Shown in pieces: positions 47,633-57,151 of a DNA stretch of 64,000 nt. Position numbers and translations under genes: made by a program. How positions within the stretch are numbered: position 1 is the stretch's first letter; each line of letters begins with the position of its first letter. The notes under the pieces are model-generated. The model saw nothing but the letters and a program-made list of their open reading frames with translations, was not told where the DNA came from and made no database searches. The DNA is from CAYNLK01 sp964398055 (GTDB taxonomy: Bacteria > Chloroflexota > Anaerolineae > 4572-78 > J111): NCBI GenBank assembly GCA_964398055.1, contig CAYNLK010000019.1, positions 1-64,000 of the forward strand. Direction: 5' to 3'.

Positions 47633-50600
47633 TTACTGTCCGATGCTCAATAGCCGGCCCCCGCTCCGGCCAAATACCTCGGGAAAGTAAAATTCGGTTG
47701 CCACTGTTGGCATAACATGATAATCACCGGGCAGCGTCGCCCGCACAGTGTAGCTGTATTCATACGCGCCTTTAGGCAAATAATCGGCAAAAAGGACCAC
47801 CTTTTCGTCGCGCAGTTCACTGCGAGAGTACCAGCGCCACCACCACCTATAGCGAGAGCTTTGCCGGGTTAGGGTCGGATCCATCGCCAACAGGCTGGTT
47901 GTGGCCAGGCCGGTATCGATTGCCTCAGCCCCCGCCGGCAGCGGATCTTCCACTACCACGTAGTACAGATCATTCGGAGCAATAATCGTCAGATCAACCC
48001 GAATAACGTCGCCCAGTTTGGCCTCCCGCACTTCATTGCAAACCACACTTTTATCTTCGGCCTGTTCTGCCAGGCAAGCCGCCAGGGTGTAGCGGCGGCT
48101 GACGCTGATGCCGCGCGTCGCCGGTTCGATCTCCGCCACCGGCAGATACACTTTTAGATGCGCACTGTAATAGAGCCGGCCATTGCCGTCGGCGCGAGCC
48201 ACCGTCAGCAAGTTACTGGCCTCGGCGGCCAAATCGGCCACGGCAACAGACAGCTTGACGCTCTCCTGAACATTCTCCCGGCTCACCGAACCGCTGGCCA
48301 ATTCCTGTTGGTTGAGGGCAACGGAGTAGTCATAATCCGCGTCCAGTTCGCCGGTTGCCGCCATCCAATCGGTCAGGGCGATGAGCGCCCAGGCCGTTTC
48401 CTGGGTGGTTTCCCAAATACCGCCCTGCCGGGCAACCATCAGCCAGCGGACCACGTTGGGAATGAGCGCATTGTTCGGGTCGAGCCGGGTTAGTGCATCC
48501 AAAATGATGGCCGTGGAGCGGGTGTCGGTATTCATAGCCCACCAGTCGCGATAGTTCTCCTCCCAATGCGCCCCGGTAGCGCTCAGGATGGCCGCGTTGT
48601 TGAGATCAGACAGCAGCGTGTTAATGTTGCCGCCGTATTTGGCGGCATTGGTTAGCTCCAGGGCCAGGGCCAGGTAAGCTCGGCCATAGTGAGCCAGCTT
48701 GTCGCGGGCGTCAAGCAGTGCTTCCAATGAGTCGACCGGCGCCGCGCCCCCTTCGGCCAGGGCATACAAGACGAAGGCGTGCCGGTTAGCCTCAAAGGTC
48801 GAATTGAGTTGGCGGGTGTTCTGCAGATGGTTGAGCAGGAAGTTCTGCCCGTTGGCTAACACCGTTGCCGAGACGTTGACGCCGGCCTGCTGCGCCTTGG
48901 CCAGGGCAAAGACCACGTAAGCCGTCACATGGACGTTGCTTTCATCGCTGGCCCACCAGCCCCAGCCGCCGTCGGGCTTTTGCTGGGTGTACAGCTTACC
49001 CAGCCCCTCTTCGATCAGGCCGGGCAGCCGGTCGGCCAACTTCTTGTTCTCGATGCCGAGCGATTGCAGCGCATTGTAGGTCAACACGTTGGGTAGGAAG
49101 CGGCTGACGGTTTGCTCGGTACACTCATAAGTATAATGCTCCAGGTATTTCAAACCGTCCTGCATCCCCGCGGCCAGGCTGGGATCGACCTGCACGCTTA
49201 ACTCACCTCGCCGCTCGTCATACCCCCCCTCATCTCCCCCCCGTTCACGGGGGGGAAGGGGGGGTAGGGCCACCACCTCGGTGCGGCTGCCGCCCGCGGC
49301 CAGTTGCCCGGCCGTACCAACGATGTCCGGCGCGGTGTAACGGAAGACCAGCAGCGAGCCGTCCGGACCGGTGGTCAGGCGGGGTTTGGCCGCATCGCTG
49401 TAATTGCCAGTCTGGCTGACTGCGGCAAAGACCAGCTCGGCCTCCGGCACATCCGGCACGGCGACCTGCCAGGTGACCTTGCTTTCGCCGCGGGCCGGCA
49501 CGGTGACGGTTTGAACCGCCGGCGTCTGCGGGTCGATGAGGAGGTCCGCGCTGGCCAGAGTGACCTCCACCGCCAGGGCGGCGTCGGTGTTGTTACTCAC
49601 GTTGGCGGCCAGTTGGGCCTGGTCATCGACCACAAAGAAGCGCGGCGCCACCGGCCGGATGAGCAACGGCTTGGTCGAAACCAGTTCGACCGTGGCTTCG
49701 CCCACCAACGTGGCGTTGGTCAGGCCGACGCCGCGCATCACCCAGGTGGTCAGATTATCGGGTAGAGTCAGGCTGACCTGGGCCTGCCCCTGCGAGTCGG
49801 TCGCCACGACCGGGTTCCAGTAGGCGGTATCGCTGAACTCCTCCCGCACTTCAATCCCGGCCGGGATCTGGGCCTGGCGCCCGGCGGCCGGCGCGGCCTC
49901 AGCTACGGTAAACCCTTCTTGCATTGGCGCAGCCTGCGGCATCAGCGTGGGCATCGGCGCGCCGACCATATCCTTCTCGACCTCAACAGCATCGGCAGCA
50001 AACTGGGCCTGCTCCAGTCCCAAATCTTCGGCCAGTTCCCGCAACAGCCGATTGACCGAGATCGACAAGCCGCTGGCCGTGCTAATGCCCAGGTCGCGGC
50101 GATAGTAATAAGCTTCCACAATCGCCTCCGGCTGGCGCGGCTGAAGCGTCAGCACCGCCTTGTCGACCAGGTCGAGCGAAAATTCGGCCACAACCGGCCG
50201 GCCATTAACATCGGTCACGGCCAACCGGTACGTTACAGCCGTGCCCGGCTGAGCCTGCTCCACACTCGGAGTCAGGCTGATGTTGAGCCGCTGCGCTGTG
50301 GGTTTAATGTCAATGGGCAGGATGCCCAACTTGAACTCGGCCAGCCGGGGTACCCCCCCTTCATTCCCCCCGCCGGCAGGGGGGGTTCGGCCCTGCACCA
50401 GCACTACCGACACGTAGATGTTGGGGGCGTGCTCGGCGGTGATGGGCAGCCGGTAGAGCTGGCTGCTGCCGTTCATTTTGATGACCTCATACTGGTGAAT
50501 GCGCCCCCGCTCGATGGTGATCAGGGCTTCGTGCTCGCCCGTAAACGGCGAAGGGATCAGAATTTCAGCCGTCTCACCGGGGCTGTATTCAGTTTTGTCG

Positions 50601-53600
50601 CTGATCAGCGTAATCCGGTCGTGGTTTTCGCGCCGCCAGGAGATGTCATCTTCACCGGCCACCCAGAGAAAAATCGACGAGCGAATACCCCCCCCAGTTC
50701 CCCCTTCTGCAAGGGGGGGAGCAGCCGAGGCCGCATCCTGAGCAATGATCTGATAGCTGCCTCCCTGCGGCGGGGTGAAGCGGGCCACAGCTTCGCCCTG
50801 GCGGTCGGTAGTTACGGTGAAGTTATCGATCAACTCCTTTTTGGTTTCGCAACTCCAGTAGCCGCCCCCATCGGTCTCAACAAAAGTGTTGACCCACTGG
50901 TAGCGGACGATCTGCACGTCAAGCCTTTTGTCCGGCAACCGCTCCCCCGCCCAGTTGACTGCCACCAGATCAACGGCCGTCTCTTTTTTGGCGTCGGCCA
51001 CGTATTCCTGGGGGCTAAGCCCGATGTAGTAGTCACCTCGATGGGCCACCAGGCTCGTTCGCCCGGAGATGAACTGGTTGTCCGGCCCAACCACGCTGGC
51101 TTCGAGGATAAGTCGATGGCTACCCGAAGGCAGCAGGGCGTCGATTTCCTGACCGGCCAGGTTGAGCACAAGTTGGCCGTTGGCGTCGGTGGCGCCGCTG
51201 CCGCTCAACAGACTTTGAGGGGCGGGTTGGCGGTACCACCACCAACAGTCAAAGCAGACGTAGGGATCATCAGAGTCGGTAAAGGTGTAGTTACCAAACT
51301 GGGGCGGCTCAAAACGATAGCTCTCGGCCAGCAGATTCCAGGTCACATCGGCCCCGGCCAGCGGCCCGCCGAAGAAATATCTGGCCGTGATGGTCGCGCC
51401 CACGTCCTGGCCGCGCTCCAACTCGACCACAGCCGGCTCGACCAGTACCTCGAACTCCGGCGGCCGGTAAGCCGCCACCTGGAAGTAATCTTCAAAGCGC
51501 TGGTCGGCAAAATCTACGGCAATCGTGTAATTGCCCAGTGACGCGCCGGCAGCCAGCTTCAGCTCACCGTTAAAAGTGCCGGCCGGACTGAGCGAGACCA
51601 TTTCATCAAAGACAGTCTCGTAAGCCGCATCGAAAATAGCAACGTGAACCCGGCCCAGGTCGGGCAGACGGAACTCGACGTCATCTTCGGCGCGGACGAC
51701 GCCTTTGAAAGCGACGCTCTGGCCAGGCCGGTAAATTGGCCGGTCGGTGTAGAGATGGACATTGTAGCCGGGCAAGTTATAGGCCAGGTTCAGCCCAAAG
51801 TCGTAGGGATTGACCCCGCGCGCCCAATTCTCAGAAACAGCGCTGAACATCTGCCGGTTGCCCGGCGATAGCGCCACTGCCATCACCGTGGAACGAAAGG
51901 GCCGCTGGCCCAAATCCAGGCGAGCTACCCCGTCGGCGTCGGTGACAGCCGTACCCAACTGCCGGCGCTCATCATCAAAAAAAGTAATCTCCAGACCGGT
52001 GACCGGCTGGCCGCCAGCCAGATCGGTGGCCCAGACCAGGGCATCCCGCTGGCCGGCCTTGAGGGTCAGGTTGGTTTGGGTAACGACCAACAGGTGGTTT
52101 TGGTAGTAATTCCGATCCTGAAGTTGGGGGGAGTCGGTTTGCAAGTAGTAGAGGCCGGGGGCCAACTTGCCGCCCCCTTCAACCAGATCGATCACCTGGA
52201 AGGATTGTTTATCCGCCGGCGACTCCAACCGCTCTTGCCATTGCCGGATCAGGGCAGTCGAGTCGGGCCGGTAATCGTACCACTCCCACATGGGTCGCAG
52301 GATTGCCTGGGGATCAAGCTGGTAGAGCCGCAAGTTGAGCTGGCTGAGATTGACAAAGCCGACCACCAGCTTGGCCGGTAGATCGGCGTCGTACGTACCA
52401 ACCAAATCCGGTAGCCGCAACTGGTAATTGGGCCGGAGGGGAGCGGTCCGGAACCGGACAATCAGGTTCTCACGGGTCTGGTTGCCGTAGGGGTCTTCGA
52501 TGCCGGGGGTAATCCGGACTTCGTAATCGGTTGAGGGCTGCGCGCCAAAGTTGAAGCCAAAGCTGTTATCCCAGGGGGAGTAGTACGTGTAGACGGCAGT
52601 GGGCGTAATGGGCAACGGCGGCACCATCGAGAGGTGGGCCATCACCGTGGCCGGGTTGATGGGGGCGTTGAACATAATCCTGAAACCGGTATAGGAATAG
52701 GCGTTCTTGTCGCCATTGCGCGGCTCAGTGCCGACGATTTTGGGCAGCGGCACGGTGGTAAAGCGGAAGGTATAGGGATTGGCCATCCCCTGCCCCCCGG
52801 CCGCGGCCGTGAGGTCGGCATCGAGCGTAACCTGGTAGGTGGCGTCGAACTCCAGGCGGGTGGTGGGGGTAAATGTCATTACATTGTCCTGAATCAGAAA
52901 GTCGCCGGCCACAGCCCGGCGCAGCAGGCCGGTTGGGCTGAGTTCAAAATTAGCCTGGGCCGATGGGGGGGCGATAGGCTGGTTAAAGGTGACCTTGATG
53001 GCCGAATCGACCGGCACCAGGGTTTGCCCGTCGGTTGGATTGGTAAAAGTGACCGCCGGCGGCTGGGTGGCAAAACTCCACGCAAAGTCAGCCGGCAGCA
53101 CACTTTGCCCGGTCACATCGGTCAGACCGGCCTTGATCCGGGCGGTAAAGGTGGTGCCGCCGGGGATATCTTGGGCCGGCTTGAAGACATAGATTGAGGT
53201 ATTCAGCCACTCACCCTGGCCAGTAATGGCTGGCTCAAATTCAAGCGGCTGAGGAAAATTCTCGGCGGCCTGCAACGAAGTCAACGGCACCACCGGCCGG
53301 TTGAACATAACCGTAATAGTCGAGTTGGTTTCAACATCGACGGTTCCGGCGGCAGGGATGACCTGGGCCACTTCCAGGTAACCGGCCGTATTGAAACGAA
53401 AGGTGAACGGTTCGGCCAGAGGCGCGCCGTCGGCGGCAGTGGCGGCCTGGGTCAGGGTGGCGTCGTACACGGCGGCCCGCGCCAGCGGCTGGGCCGGGGT
53501 GAAGTGCAGCGTCCGCTCGTCGGGCCAGCTAACCTGTCCCGGAATGAGTTGGGGCGAGGCAGCGGCCAACTGCAACGTAAAGGCGCTGGCCGTGGCCGGC

Positions 53601-53887
53601 TGGCTCATGGCCCGGTCAAAGACCAGCTCGATGGAGCCATCAATAGGGAACTCCTCCCCCCGGCGGGGCAGACGCTGTACCACAATGGGCGAAATCGTCT
53701 CGACCGGCACGGGGGTGTAGCCAACTTGGGGCGGCGGGGGCGGCAGAGTTGGGGTAGGTGTGGCCGAGGCACTGGCAAGTTGGGTTTCACCGCTCTGGGA
53801 TTGGGCGGCGCTATTACAACTACCCAGGGCGCAAGCTACCAGCAAGAATACCAGCGCGGACAATATTAACAAGTTTCTTTTGGTCAT
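47633..53887 (-). CDS. Alpha-2-macroglobulin-family lipoprotein
   Basis: This 2084-residue bacterial protease-trap homologue is probably anchored outside the membrane. The signal peptide has lipobox LVAC with Cys19 (a second LGSC is at Cys24), then a Thr/Pro linker. Residues 60-500 hold SbsA-like Ig domains (PAAGTVDVETNSTITVMFNR; GQTLVPVDSAIKVTFNQP). Macroglobulin domains follow (YTDRPIYRPGQSVAFKGVVR; ISDKTEYSPGETAEILIPSP). The thioester motif is intact: YECTEQTVSRFLP with Cys1589 and Gln1592. A helical thioester domain and a receptor-binding-like end follow. Three short GC-run elements add Gly/Pro-rich peptides in frame. No penicillin-binding protein 1C lies next to it, unlike the classical pairing. 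Some family-typical bait region is expected before residue 1400. Confidence 0.93.
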   Translation of the reverse strand: MTKRNLLILSALVFLLVACALGSCNSAAQSQSGETQLASASATPTPTLPPPPPQVGYTPVPVETISPIVVQRLPRRGEEFPIDGSIELVFDRAMSQPATASAFTLQLAAASPQLIPGQVSWPDERTLHFTPAQPLARAAVYDATLTQAATAADGAPLAEPFTFRFNTAGYLEVAQVIPAAGTVDVETNSTITVMFNRPVVPLTSLQAAENFPQPLEFEPAITGQGEWLNTSIYVFKPAQDIPGGTTFTARIKAGLTDVTGQSVLPADFAWSFATQPPAVTFTNPTDGQTLVPVDSAIKVTFNQPIAPPSAQANFELSPTGLLRRAVAGDFLIQDNVMTFTPTTRLEFDATYQVTLDADLTAAAGGQGMANPYTFRFTTVPLPKIVGTEPRNGDKNAYSYTGFRIMFNAPINPATVMAHLSMVPPLPITPTAVYTYYSPWDNSFGFNFGAQPSTDYEVRITPGIEDPYGNQTRENLIVRFRTAPLRPNYQLRLPDLVGTYDADLPAKLVVGFVNLSQLNLRLYQLDPQAILRPMWEWYDYRPDSTALIRQWQERLESPADKQSFQVIDLVEGGGKLAPGLYYLQTDSPQLQDRNYYQNHLLVVTQTNLTLKAGQRDALVWATDLAGGQPVTGLEITFFDDERRQLGTAVTDADGVARLDLGQRPFRSTVMAVALSPGNRQMFSAVSENWARGVNPYDFGLNLAYNLPGYNVHLYTDRPIYRPGQSVAFKGVVRAEDDVEFRLPDLGRVHVAIFDAAYETVFDEMVSLSPAGTFNGELKLAAGASLGNYTIAVDFADQRFEDYFQVAAYRPPEFEVLVEPAVVELERGQDVGATITARYFFGGPLAGADVTWNLLAESYRFEPPQFGNYTFTDSDDPYVCFDCWWWYRQPAPQSLLSGSGATDANGQLVLNLAGQEIDALLPSGSHRLILEASVVGPDNQFISGRTSLVAHRGDYYIGLSPQEYVADAKKETAVDLVAVNWAGERLPDKRLDVQIVRYQWVNTFVETDGGGYWSCETKKELIDNFTVTTDRQGEAVARFTPPQGGSYQIIAQDAASAAPPLAEGGTGGGIRSSIFLWVAGEDDISWRRENHDRITLISDKTEYSPGETAEILIPSPFTGEHEALITIERGRIHQYEVIKMNGSSQLYRLPITAEHAPNIYVSVVLVQGRTPPAGGGNEGGVPRLAEFKLGILPIDIKPTAQRLNISLTPSVEQAQPGTAVTYRLAVTDVNGRPVVAEFSLDLVDKAVLTLQPRQPEAIVEAYYYRRDLGISTASGLSISVNRLLRELAEDLGLEQAQFAADAVEVEKDMVGAPMPTLMPQAAPMQEGFTVAEAAPAAGRQAQIPAGIEVREEFSDTAYWNPVVATDSQGQAQVSLTLPDNLTTWVMRGVGLTNATLVGEATVELVSTKPLLIRPVAPRFFVVDDQAQLAANVSNNTDAALAVEVTLASADLLIDPQTPAVQTVTVPARGESKVTWQVAVPDVPEAELVFAAVSQTGNYSDAAKPRLTTGPDGSLLVFRYTAPDIVGTAGQLAAGGSRTEVVALPPLPPRERGGDEGGYDERRGELSVQVDPSLAAGMQDGLKYLEHYTYECTEQTVSRFLPNVLTYNALQSLGIENKKLADRLPGLIEEGLGKLYTQQKPDGGWGWWASDESNVHVTAYVVFALAKAQQAGVNVSATVLANGQNFLLNHLQNTRQLNSTFEANRHAFVLYALAEGGAAPVDSLEALLDARDKLAHYGRAYLALALELTNAAKYGGNINTLLSDLNNAAILSATGAHWEENYRDWWAMNTDTRSTAIILDALTRLDPNNALIPNVVRWLMVARQGGIWETTQETAWALIALTDWMAATGELDADYDYSVALNQQELASGSVSRENVQESVKLSVAVADLAAEASNLLTVARADGNGRLYYSAHLKVYLPVAEIEPATRGISVSRRYTLAACLAEQAEDKSVVCNEVREAKLGDVIRVDLTIIAPNDLYYVVVEDPLPAGAEAIDTGLATTSLLAMDPTLTRQSSRYRWWWRWYSRSELRDEKVVLFADYLPKGAYEYSYTVRATLPGDYHVMPTVATEFYFPEVFGRSGGRLLSIGQ
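49221..49266. repeat. GC-run element 1 in the macroglobulin gene
   Basis: The plus strand reads TA, C7, TCATCTC7, then GTTCACG7 and AAG7TA, giving a hairpin of C-runs with G-runs. It encodes about 15 residues (PLPPRERGGDEGGYD) in frame, between conserved blocks. It resembles elements 2 and 3. Confidence 0.7.
50351..50385. repeat. GC-run element 2 in the macroglobulin gene
   Basis: TACCCCCCTTCATTCCCCCC is followed by GCCGGCA and a run of seven G. The encoded peptide is TPPAGGGNEGGV in frame. The design matches element 1: a TAC-run, TCAT, a second C-run and a G-run. Confidence 0.7.
50686..50719. repeat. GC-run element 3 in the macroglobulin gene
   Basis: TACCCCCCCCAGTTCCCCC is followed by TTCTGCAA and a run of seven G. 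The encoded peptide is PPLAEGGTGGGI in frame, between the end of one macroglobulin domain and IFLWVAG. Confidence 0.65.
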
Positions 53888-53960
53888 AGGGGGAGCTCCT
53901 TTACAGTTAATTGGCTACTTTCATGATACATAGACGTTGAAAAGGGGCAAGGAGTTCCCG

Positions 53961-54017
53961 GATGGATGGATGGATGGATGGATGGTTGGTTGGTTGGATG
54001 GTTGGATGGTTGGTTGG
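53961..54017. repeat. GGAT and GGTT tandem tract
   Basis: Five GGAT units are followed by GGTTGGTTGG units and mixed GGATGGTT, between the divergent macroglobulin and FHA genes. It is a microsatellite and likely length-variable. Confidence 0.85.
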
Positions 54018-54104
54018 GGCCTAACCTGGTAATTGACTGGCCTTATTTGGCGCTTGGGAAGTGAACGAGTAAAATTCGAGTCAGGAGCAGGAGGCTAACC
54101 AACG

Positions 54105-54605
54105 ATGCAGCAGGATCAAATTACCATTATCGAGCCAAATGGCGTAGAGCGAACCAGACCCATCACCCCGGCGGGACTGACGATTGGCCGCGGCCATGAT
54201 AATATGCTGGCTCTGGGTTATGATCTGATCTCACGCTATCACGCCCAGGTAACGTTTGAAGGCGGACGCTATTACGTGACCGATCTCAACAGCGCCAATG
54301 GCAGTTACCTCGGAAAAAACCGGCTGACCCCCAACATGCCGACAGTTTGGAAACCCGGCCAACCTTTGCGAGTGGGGGAAGTGGTGATCCAGCTTCAGCA
54401 AGTGGTGCAGCCCCACCAGGCGGCGCTGGATGCCGGGGAAACGGTTGTCGGCCAACTGCCAGACGACACCTTTTTTAGAAGTGGATCAAAAACGCAGCCA
54501 GGCCAGTACCAGGCAGCAATCTGGGTGGTAATTGCCATCATCTTGCTGTGCCTGCTGTTATCGCTGGGGGGCAGTATCTATTACTATTACTTCATTGCCG
54601 GGTGA
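54105..54605 (+). CDS. FHA-domain membrane protein
   Basis: This 166-residue protein has an N-terminal FHA domain that binds phosphothreonine. It has TPAGLTIGRGHDNMLALGYD (the Gly-Arg strand), LISRYHAQVTFEGGRYYVTD (Ser and His) and LNSANGSYLGKNRL (Asn). After a disordered linker there is one C-terminal transmembrane helix, AAIWVVIAIILLCLLLSLGG. The FHA domain therefore faces the cytoplasm. AGGAGG lies ten bases before the ATG. It could recruit a phosphorylated partner to the membrane. The STAND/TPR gene starts 102 bp downstream on the same strand and may be cotranscribed. Confidence 0.9.
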   Translation: MQQDQITIIEPNGVERTRPITPAGLTIGRGHDNMLALGYDLISRYHAQVTFEGGRYYVTDLNSANGSYLGKNRLTPNMPTVWKPGQPLRVGEVVIQLQQVVQPHQAALDAGETVVGQLPDDTFFRSGSKTQPGQYQAAIWVVIAIILLCLLLSLGGSIYYYYFIAG

Positions 54606-54707
54606 CGCCCTCGCCAGCCAGACCCCAATCCCGGCTTTGATAAGTACAAGTGGCCGGCGCTCAAACATTGCCGCTAAACGCTCGTCTTTGGAGATCGTTT
54701 CTTCACC

Positions 54708-57086
54708 ATGCCCCAACCCAAAGTCAACCTGACCACCCTGCCAGTCACCTCTCCCCACCTCTTTGGCCGTGAGGCCGAATTGAGCCAACTCGACGCTGCC
54801 TGGCGCGAAGCCGGTTGCAACCTGCTCTGCCTGACCGGTGAAGAGGGTATCGGCAAGTCCAGCCTGATCGATTACTGGCTCAGGCATCACCTGCTGTCGA
54901 CCACCGCCCCGGCCGATCTCCGTGTATTCGGCTGGTCTTTCTACAGCCAGGGTTCTGTGGCCAATCAGACCGTGGCAGCCGATTTCTTCATCCAGGCGGC
55001 GCTGGCCTGGTTCGGCGACGACGACCCGGCCAAAGGTTCGGCCTGGGACAAAGGTAAACGGCTGGCCAACCTGATCCGGGCAACTCCGACCCTGCTGATC
55101 CTAGACGGGCTGGAGCTGTTGCAAACCGGCCGAGCTGAGACCCACATCGAGATTCGAGATCCGGCGCTGCGTCTTTTGCTCGAAGAGTTGGCCTGCAACA
55201 ACCCCGGTCTGGCCCTGGTGTCGGCCAGCTTGCCGCCGGCCAATTTGACCCCGTTCTATGGCGACGGCGCCCGTTTACTCACCCTGCCGCCCCTAAGCGA
55301 GGAAGCCGGCGTCGCTTTTCTCAAGGCCCAGGGGCTGAGCAGCAACGCCGCCGAGTTGGGCCAAATCAGCCGGGAATTTGAGGGCCATCCTTTGGCCCTG
55401 ACCCTGGCGAGTAGTTTTGTCCAGCTTGCGCTGGCCGGCGATCCGGCGCGCTTGCTCAAAATCCCGCCCTTACCAGCCGACCATAAAGCCGGCCGGCCGG
55501 CCCGGCGGCTGATGCAGGCCTACCAGCAATGGTTCGGGGAGAGTCCTGAATTGAATATCCTGCGGCTGGCGGGCCTCTTCCTCCGCCCCCCTGAACCGGA
55601 ACTGCTCCAAAGGTTACTTGTCCCGCCGGCTATTCCCGGCCTCACCGACAAGCTATTTACCCTGAAAGAAGCCAAAGCCCTGGGTATCTTCAAAAAAAAT
55701 GAGGCCTGGCCGATCAGCCAGGAGGACTGGCTGGCCGCCGTGACCAGGCTGCGCCAAGCTGAACTTCTGCTGCCGCCGGCCACCAACGACGAGGAGGCTG
55801 CTTACCAGCTTGACGCCCATCCCCTGGTACGCAAATTTTTTGCCCGGCAACTGGGCAATGCCAACCCTATGGCCTGGTACAGCGGCCAGGAACGGTTGTA
55901 TCGACATCTGACCAGCACCCCTGAGCCATATCCCGACACCCTGACCGAGTTGGCCCCACTCTACCAGGCCGTCGCCCACGGCTGCCGGGCCAACAAGTTT
56001 TACGAAGCCCTGGAAGAGGTTTATTGGGAGCGCATTGCCCGCAAACAGGAGCTTTTCAGCGCAACTGCTTTAGGCGTCGCCGGGGCCGACCTGGCCGCGC
56101 TGGCCAATGCTTACCGGCAGCCGTGGCGAGAACCGGCCCAGAGTATCTCCAAAACGATGCAGGCCACCCTCTTGAACTGGACCGGTTCGCTGCTGCGGAC
56201 GCAAGGCCGGTTGGCCGAGGCCCAAGAGGCCTGGCAAGCGGCCATAGACTATTACAAGGCCAAGCGAGTCTGGAAACGGGTGGCTGTTACCGCCGGTCAC
56301 CTCAGCCAGGTCAGCCTGCTGTTGGGCGATATTCCGGCCGCGCTGAGCCAGGCCCAGCTAGGCGTGAAGCAGGCTATCCGCAGCCGCGATAAATTTCAAC
56401 AGTTGGTGGTTCGGGCCGCCGAGGCGGTGGCCCTTCATCAGGTCGGACGGCTGGCCGAGGCTGCTCAAATCTATGCCGATATTGAAGCCGGGCAGCGACG
56501 ACTGCAACCCCACTTGCCTTTCCTGTACTCGCTACGCGGCTACCAGTACTGCGACCTGCTGCTCAACCAGGGCAATTTTGAAGAAGTCAAGCAGCGGGCC
56601 GGCCAAACCCTCGACCTGGCCAGGACCAATGACTGGCCGCTGTACGTGGCCCTGGACCAACTTTCACTGGGCCGGGCTTATCTGGCCGAATTAGACTCGG
56701 CTGTGGGGCAAGAACGGCAACCATTGCTCCAGACCGCCGGCCAGTATCTTGACCAGGCCGTCACCGGTCTGAAGGCGGAGAAAGCCGAGGAGTTCCTACC
56801 CACCGCGTTGCTGGCTCGGGCCGACTGGCATCGCCGGCAGGCCTACTGGGACCAGGCGCAGGCCGACCTGACCGAGGCGCTGGAGATGGCCCGGCTGATG
56901 GGACTGAGGCTGGCCGAAGCAGACATCTACCTGGCCCAGAGCCGCTTGGCGCTTGACCAGGGGCAGACGCAGGCAGCGCAAGCCTGGCTCGACCGGGCGA
57001 GGATTCTGATTGCAGCTACCGGCTACCATCACCGCGATGGGGAGGTGGCAGCTTTAGCCGGACAACTGGGCGAGGACTGGTCATAA
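54708..57086 (+). CDS. STAND-type NTPase with C-terminal TPRs
   Basis: This 792-residue signalling ATPase is cytoplasmic. The N-terminal NTPase domain has LFGREAELSQLDAAW, the P-loop CLTGEEGIGKSSLIDYW with Lys50, and RVFGWSFYSQGSVANQTVAA. Walker B is TLLILDGLELLQT, and HPLALTLASSFVQLA corresponds to the GLPLAL motif of NB-ARC proteins. A winged-helix-like section follows, then about seven TPR-like units from residue 470 on (LNWTGSLLRTQGRLAEAQEA). Such proteins oligomerise after sensing a ligand. No effector domain (TIR, nuclease, protease) is visible, so an immune role is not supported. It probably works with the FHA protein upstream. Confidence 0.85.
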   Translation: MPQPKVNLTTLPVTSPHLFGREAELSQLDAAWREAGCNLLCLTGEEGIGKSSLIDYWLRHHLLSTTAPADLRVFGWSFYSQGSVANQTVAADFFIQAALAWFGDDDPAKGSAWDKGKRLANLIRATPTLLILDGLELLQTGRAETHIEIRDPALRLLLEELACNNPGLALVSASLPPANLTPFYGDGARLLTLPPLSEEAGVAFLKAQGLSSNAAELGQISREFEGHPLALTLASSFVQLALAGDPARLLKIPPLPADHKAGRPARRLMQAYQQWFGESPELNILRLAGLFLRPPEPELLQRLLVPPAIPGLTDKLFTLKEAKALGIFKKNEAWPISQEDWLAAVTRLRQAELLLPPATNDEEAAYQLDAHPLVRKFFARQLGNANPMAWYSGQERLYRHLTSTPEPYPDTLTELAPLYQAVAHGCRANKFYEALEEVYWERIARKQELFSATALGVAGADLAALANAYRQPWREPAQSISKTMQATLLNWTGSLLRTQGRLAEAQEAWQAAIDYYKAKRVWKRVAVTAGHLSQVSLLLGDIPAALSQAQLGVKQAIRSRDKFQQLVVRAAEAVALHQVGRLAEAAQIYADIEAGQRRLQPHLPFLYSLRGYQYCDLLLNQGNFEEVKQRAGQTLDLARTNDWPLYVALDQLSLGRAYLAELDSAVGQERQPLLQTAGQYLDQAVTGLKAEKAEEFLPTALLARADWHRRQAYWDQAQADLTEALEMARLMGLRLAEADIYLAQSRLALDQGQTQAAQAWLDRARILIAATGYHHRDGEVAALAGQLGEDWS

Positions 57087-57108
57087 CTATCAAAAGGCAA
57101 CATACATT

Positions 57109-57148
57109 GTGAAACGCGAAAATCCATGCTTCACGTTTCACGCATCAC
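57109..57148. repeat. GTGATGCGTGAAACGTGA palindrome, copy 2
   Basis: GTGAAACGCGAA (57109-57120) is partly mirrored by TCACGTTTCACGCATCAC (57131-57148), three bases past the epimerase stop on its 3' side. It is the same family as 19545-19648. Confidence 0.7.
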
Positions 57149-57151
57149 TCA

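Noticed and set aside
49919..51541. 540-codon plus-strand open frame
   Set aside because: It is antisense to the alpha-2-macroglobulin gene, which has clear domains and a thioester. The plus frame has no recognisable motif and low-complexity composition typical of shadow frames in GC-rich DNA.
54105..57086. Anti-phage STAND (Avs-like) defence module
   Set aside because: No nuclease, protease, TIR or membrane-pore effector is fused or adjacent, and the neighbours are house-keeping or signalling genes.
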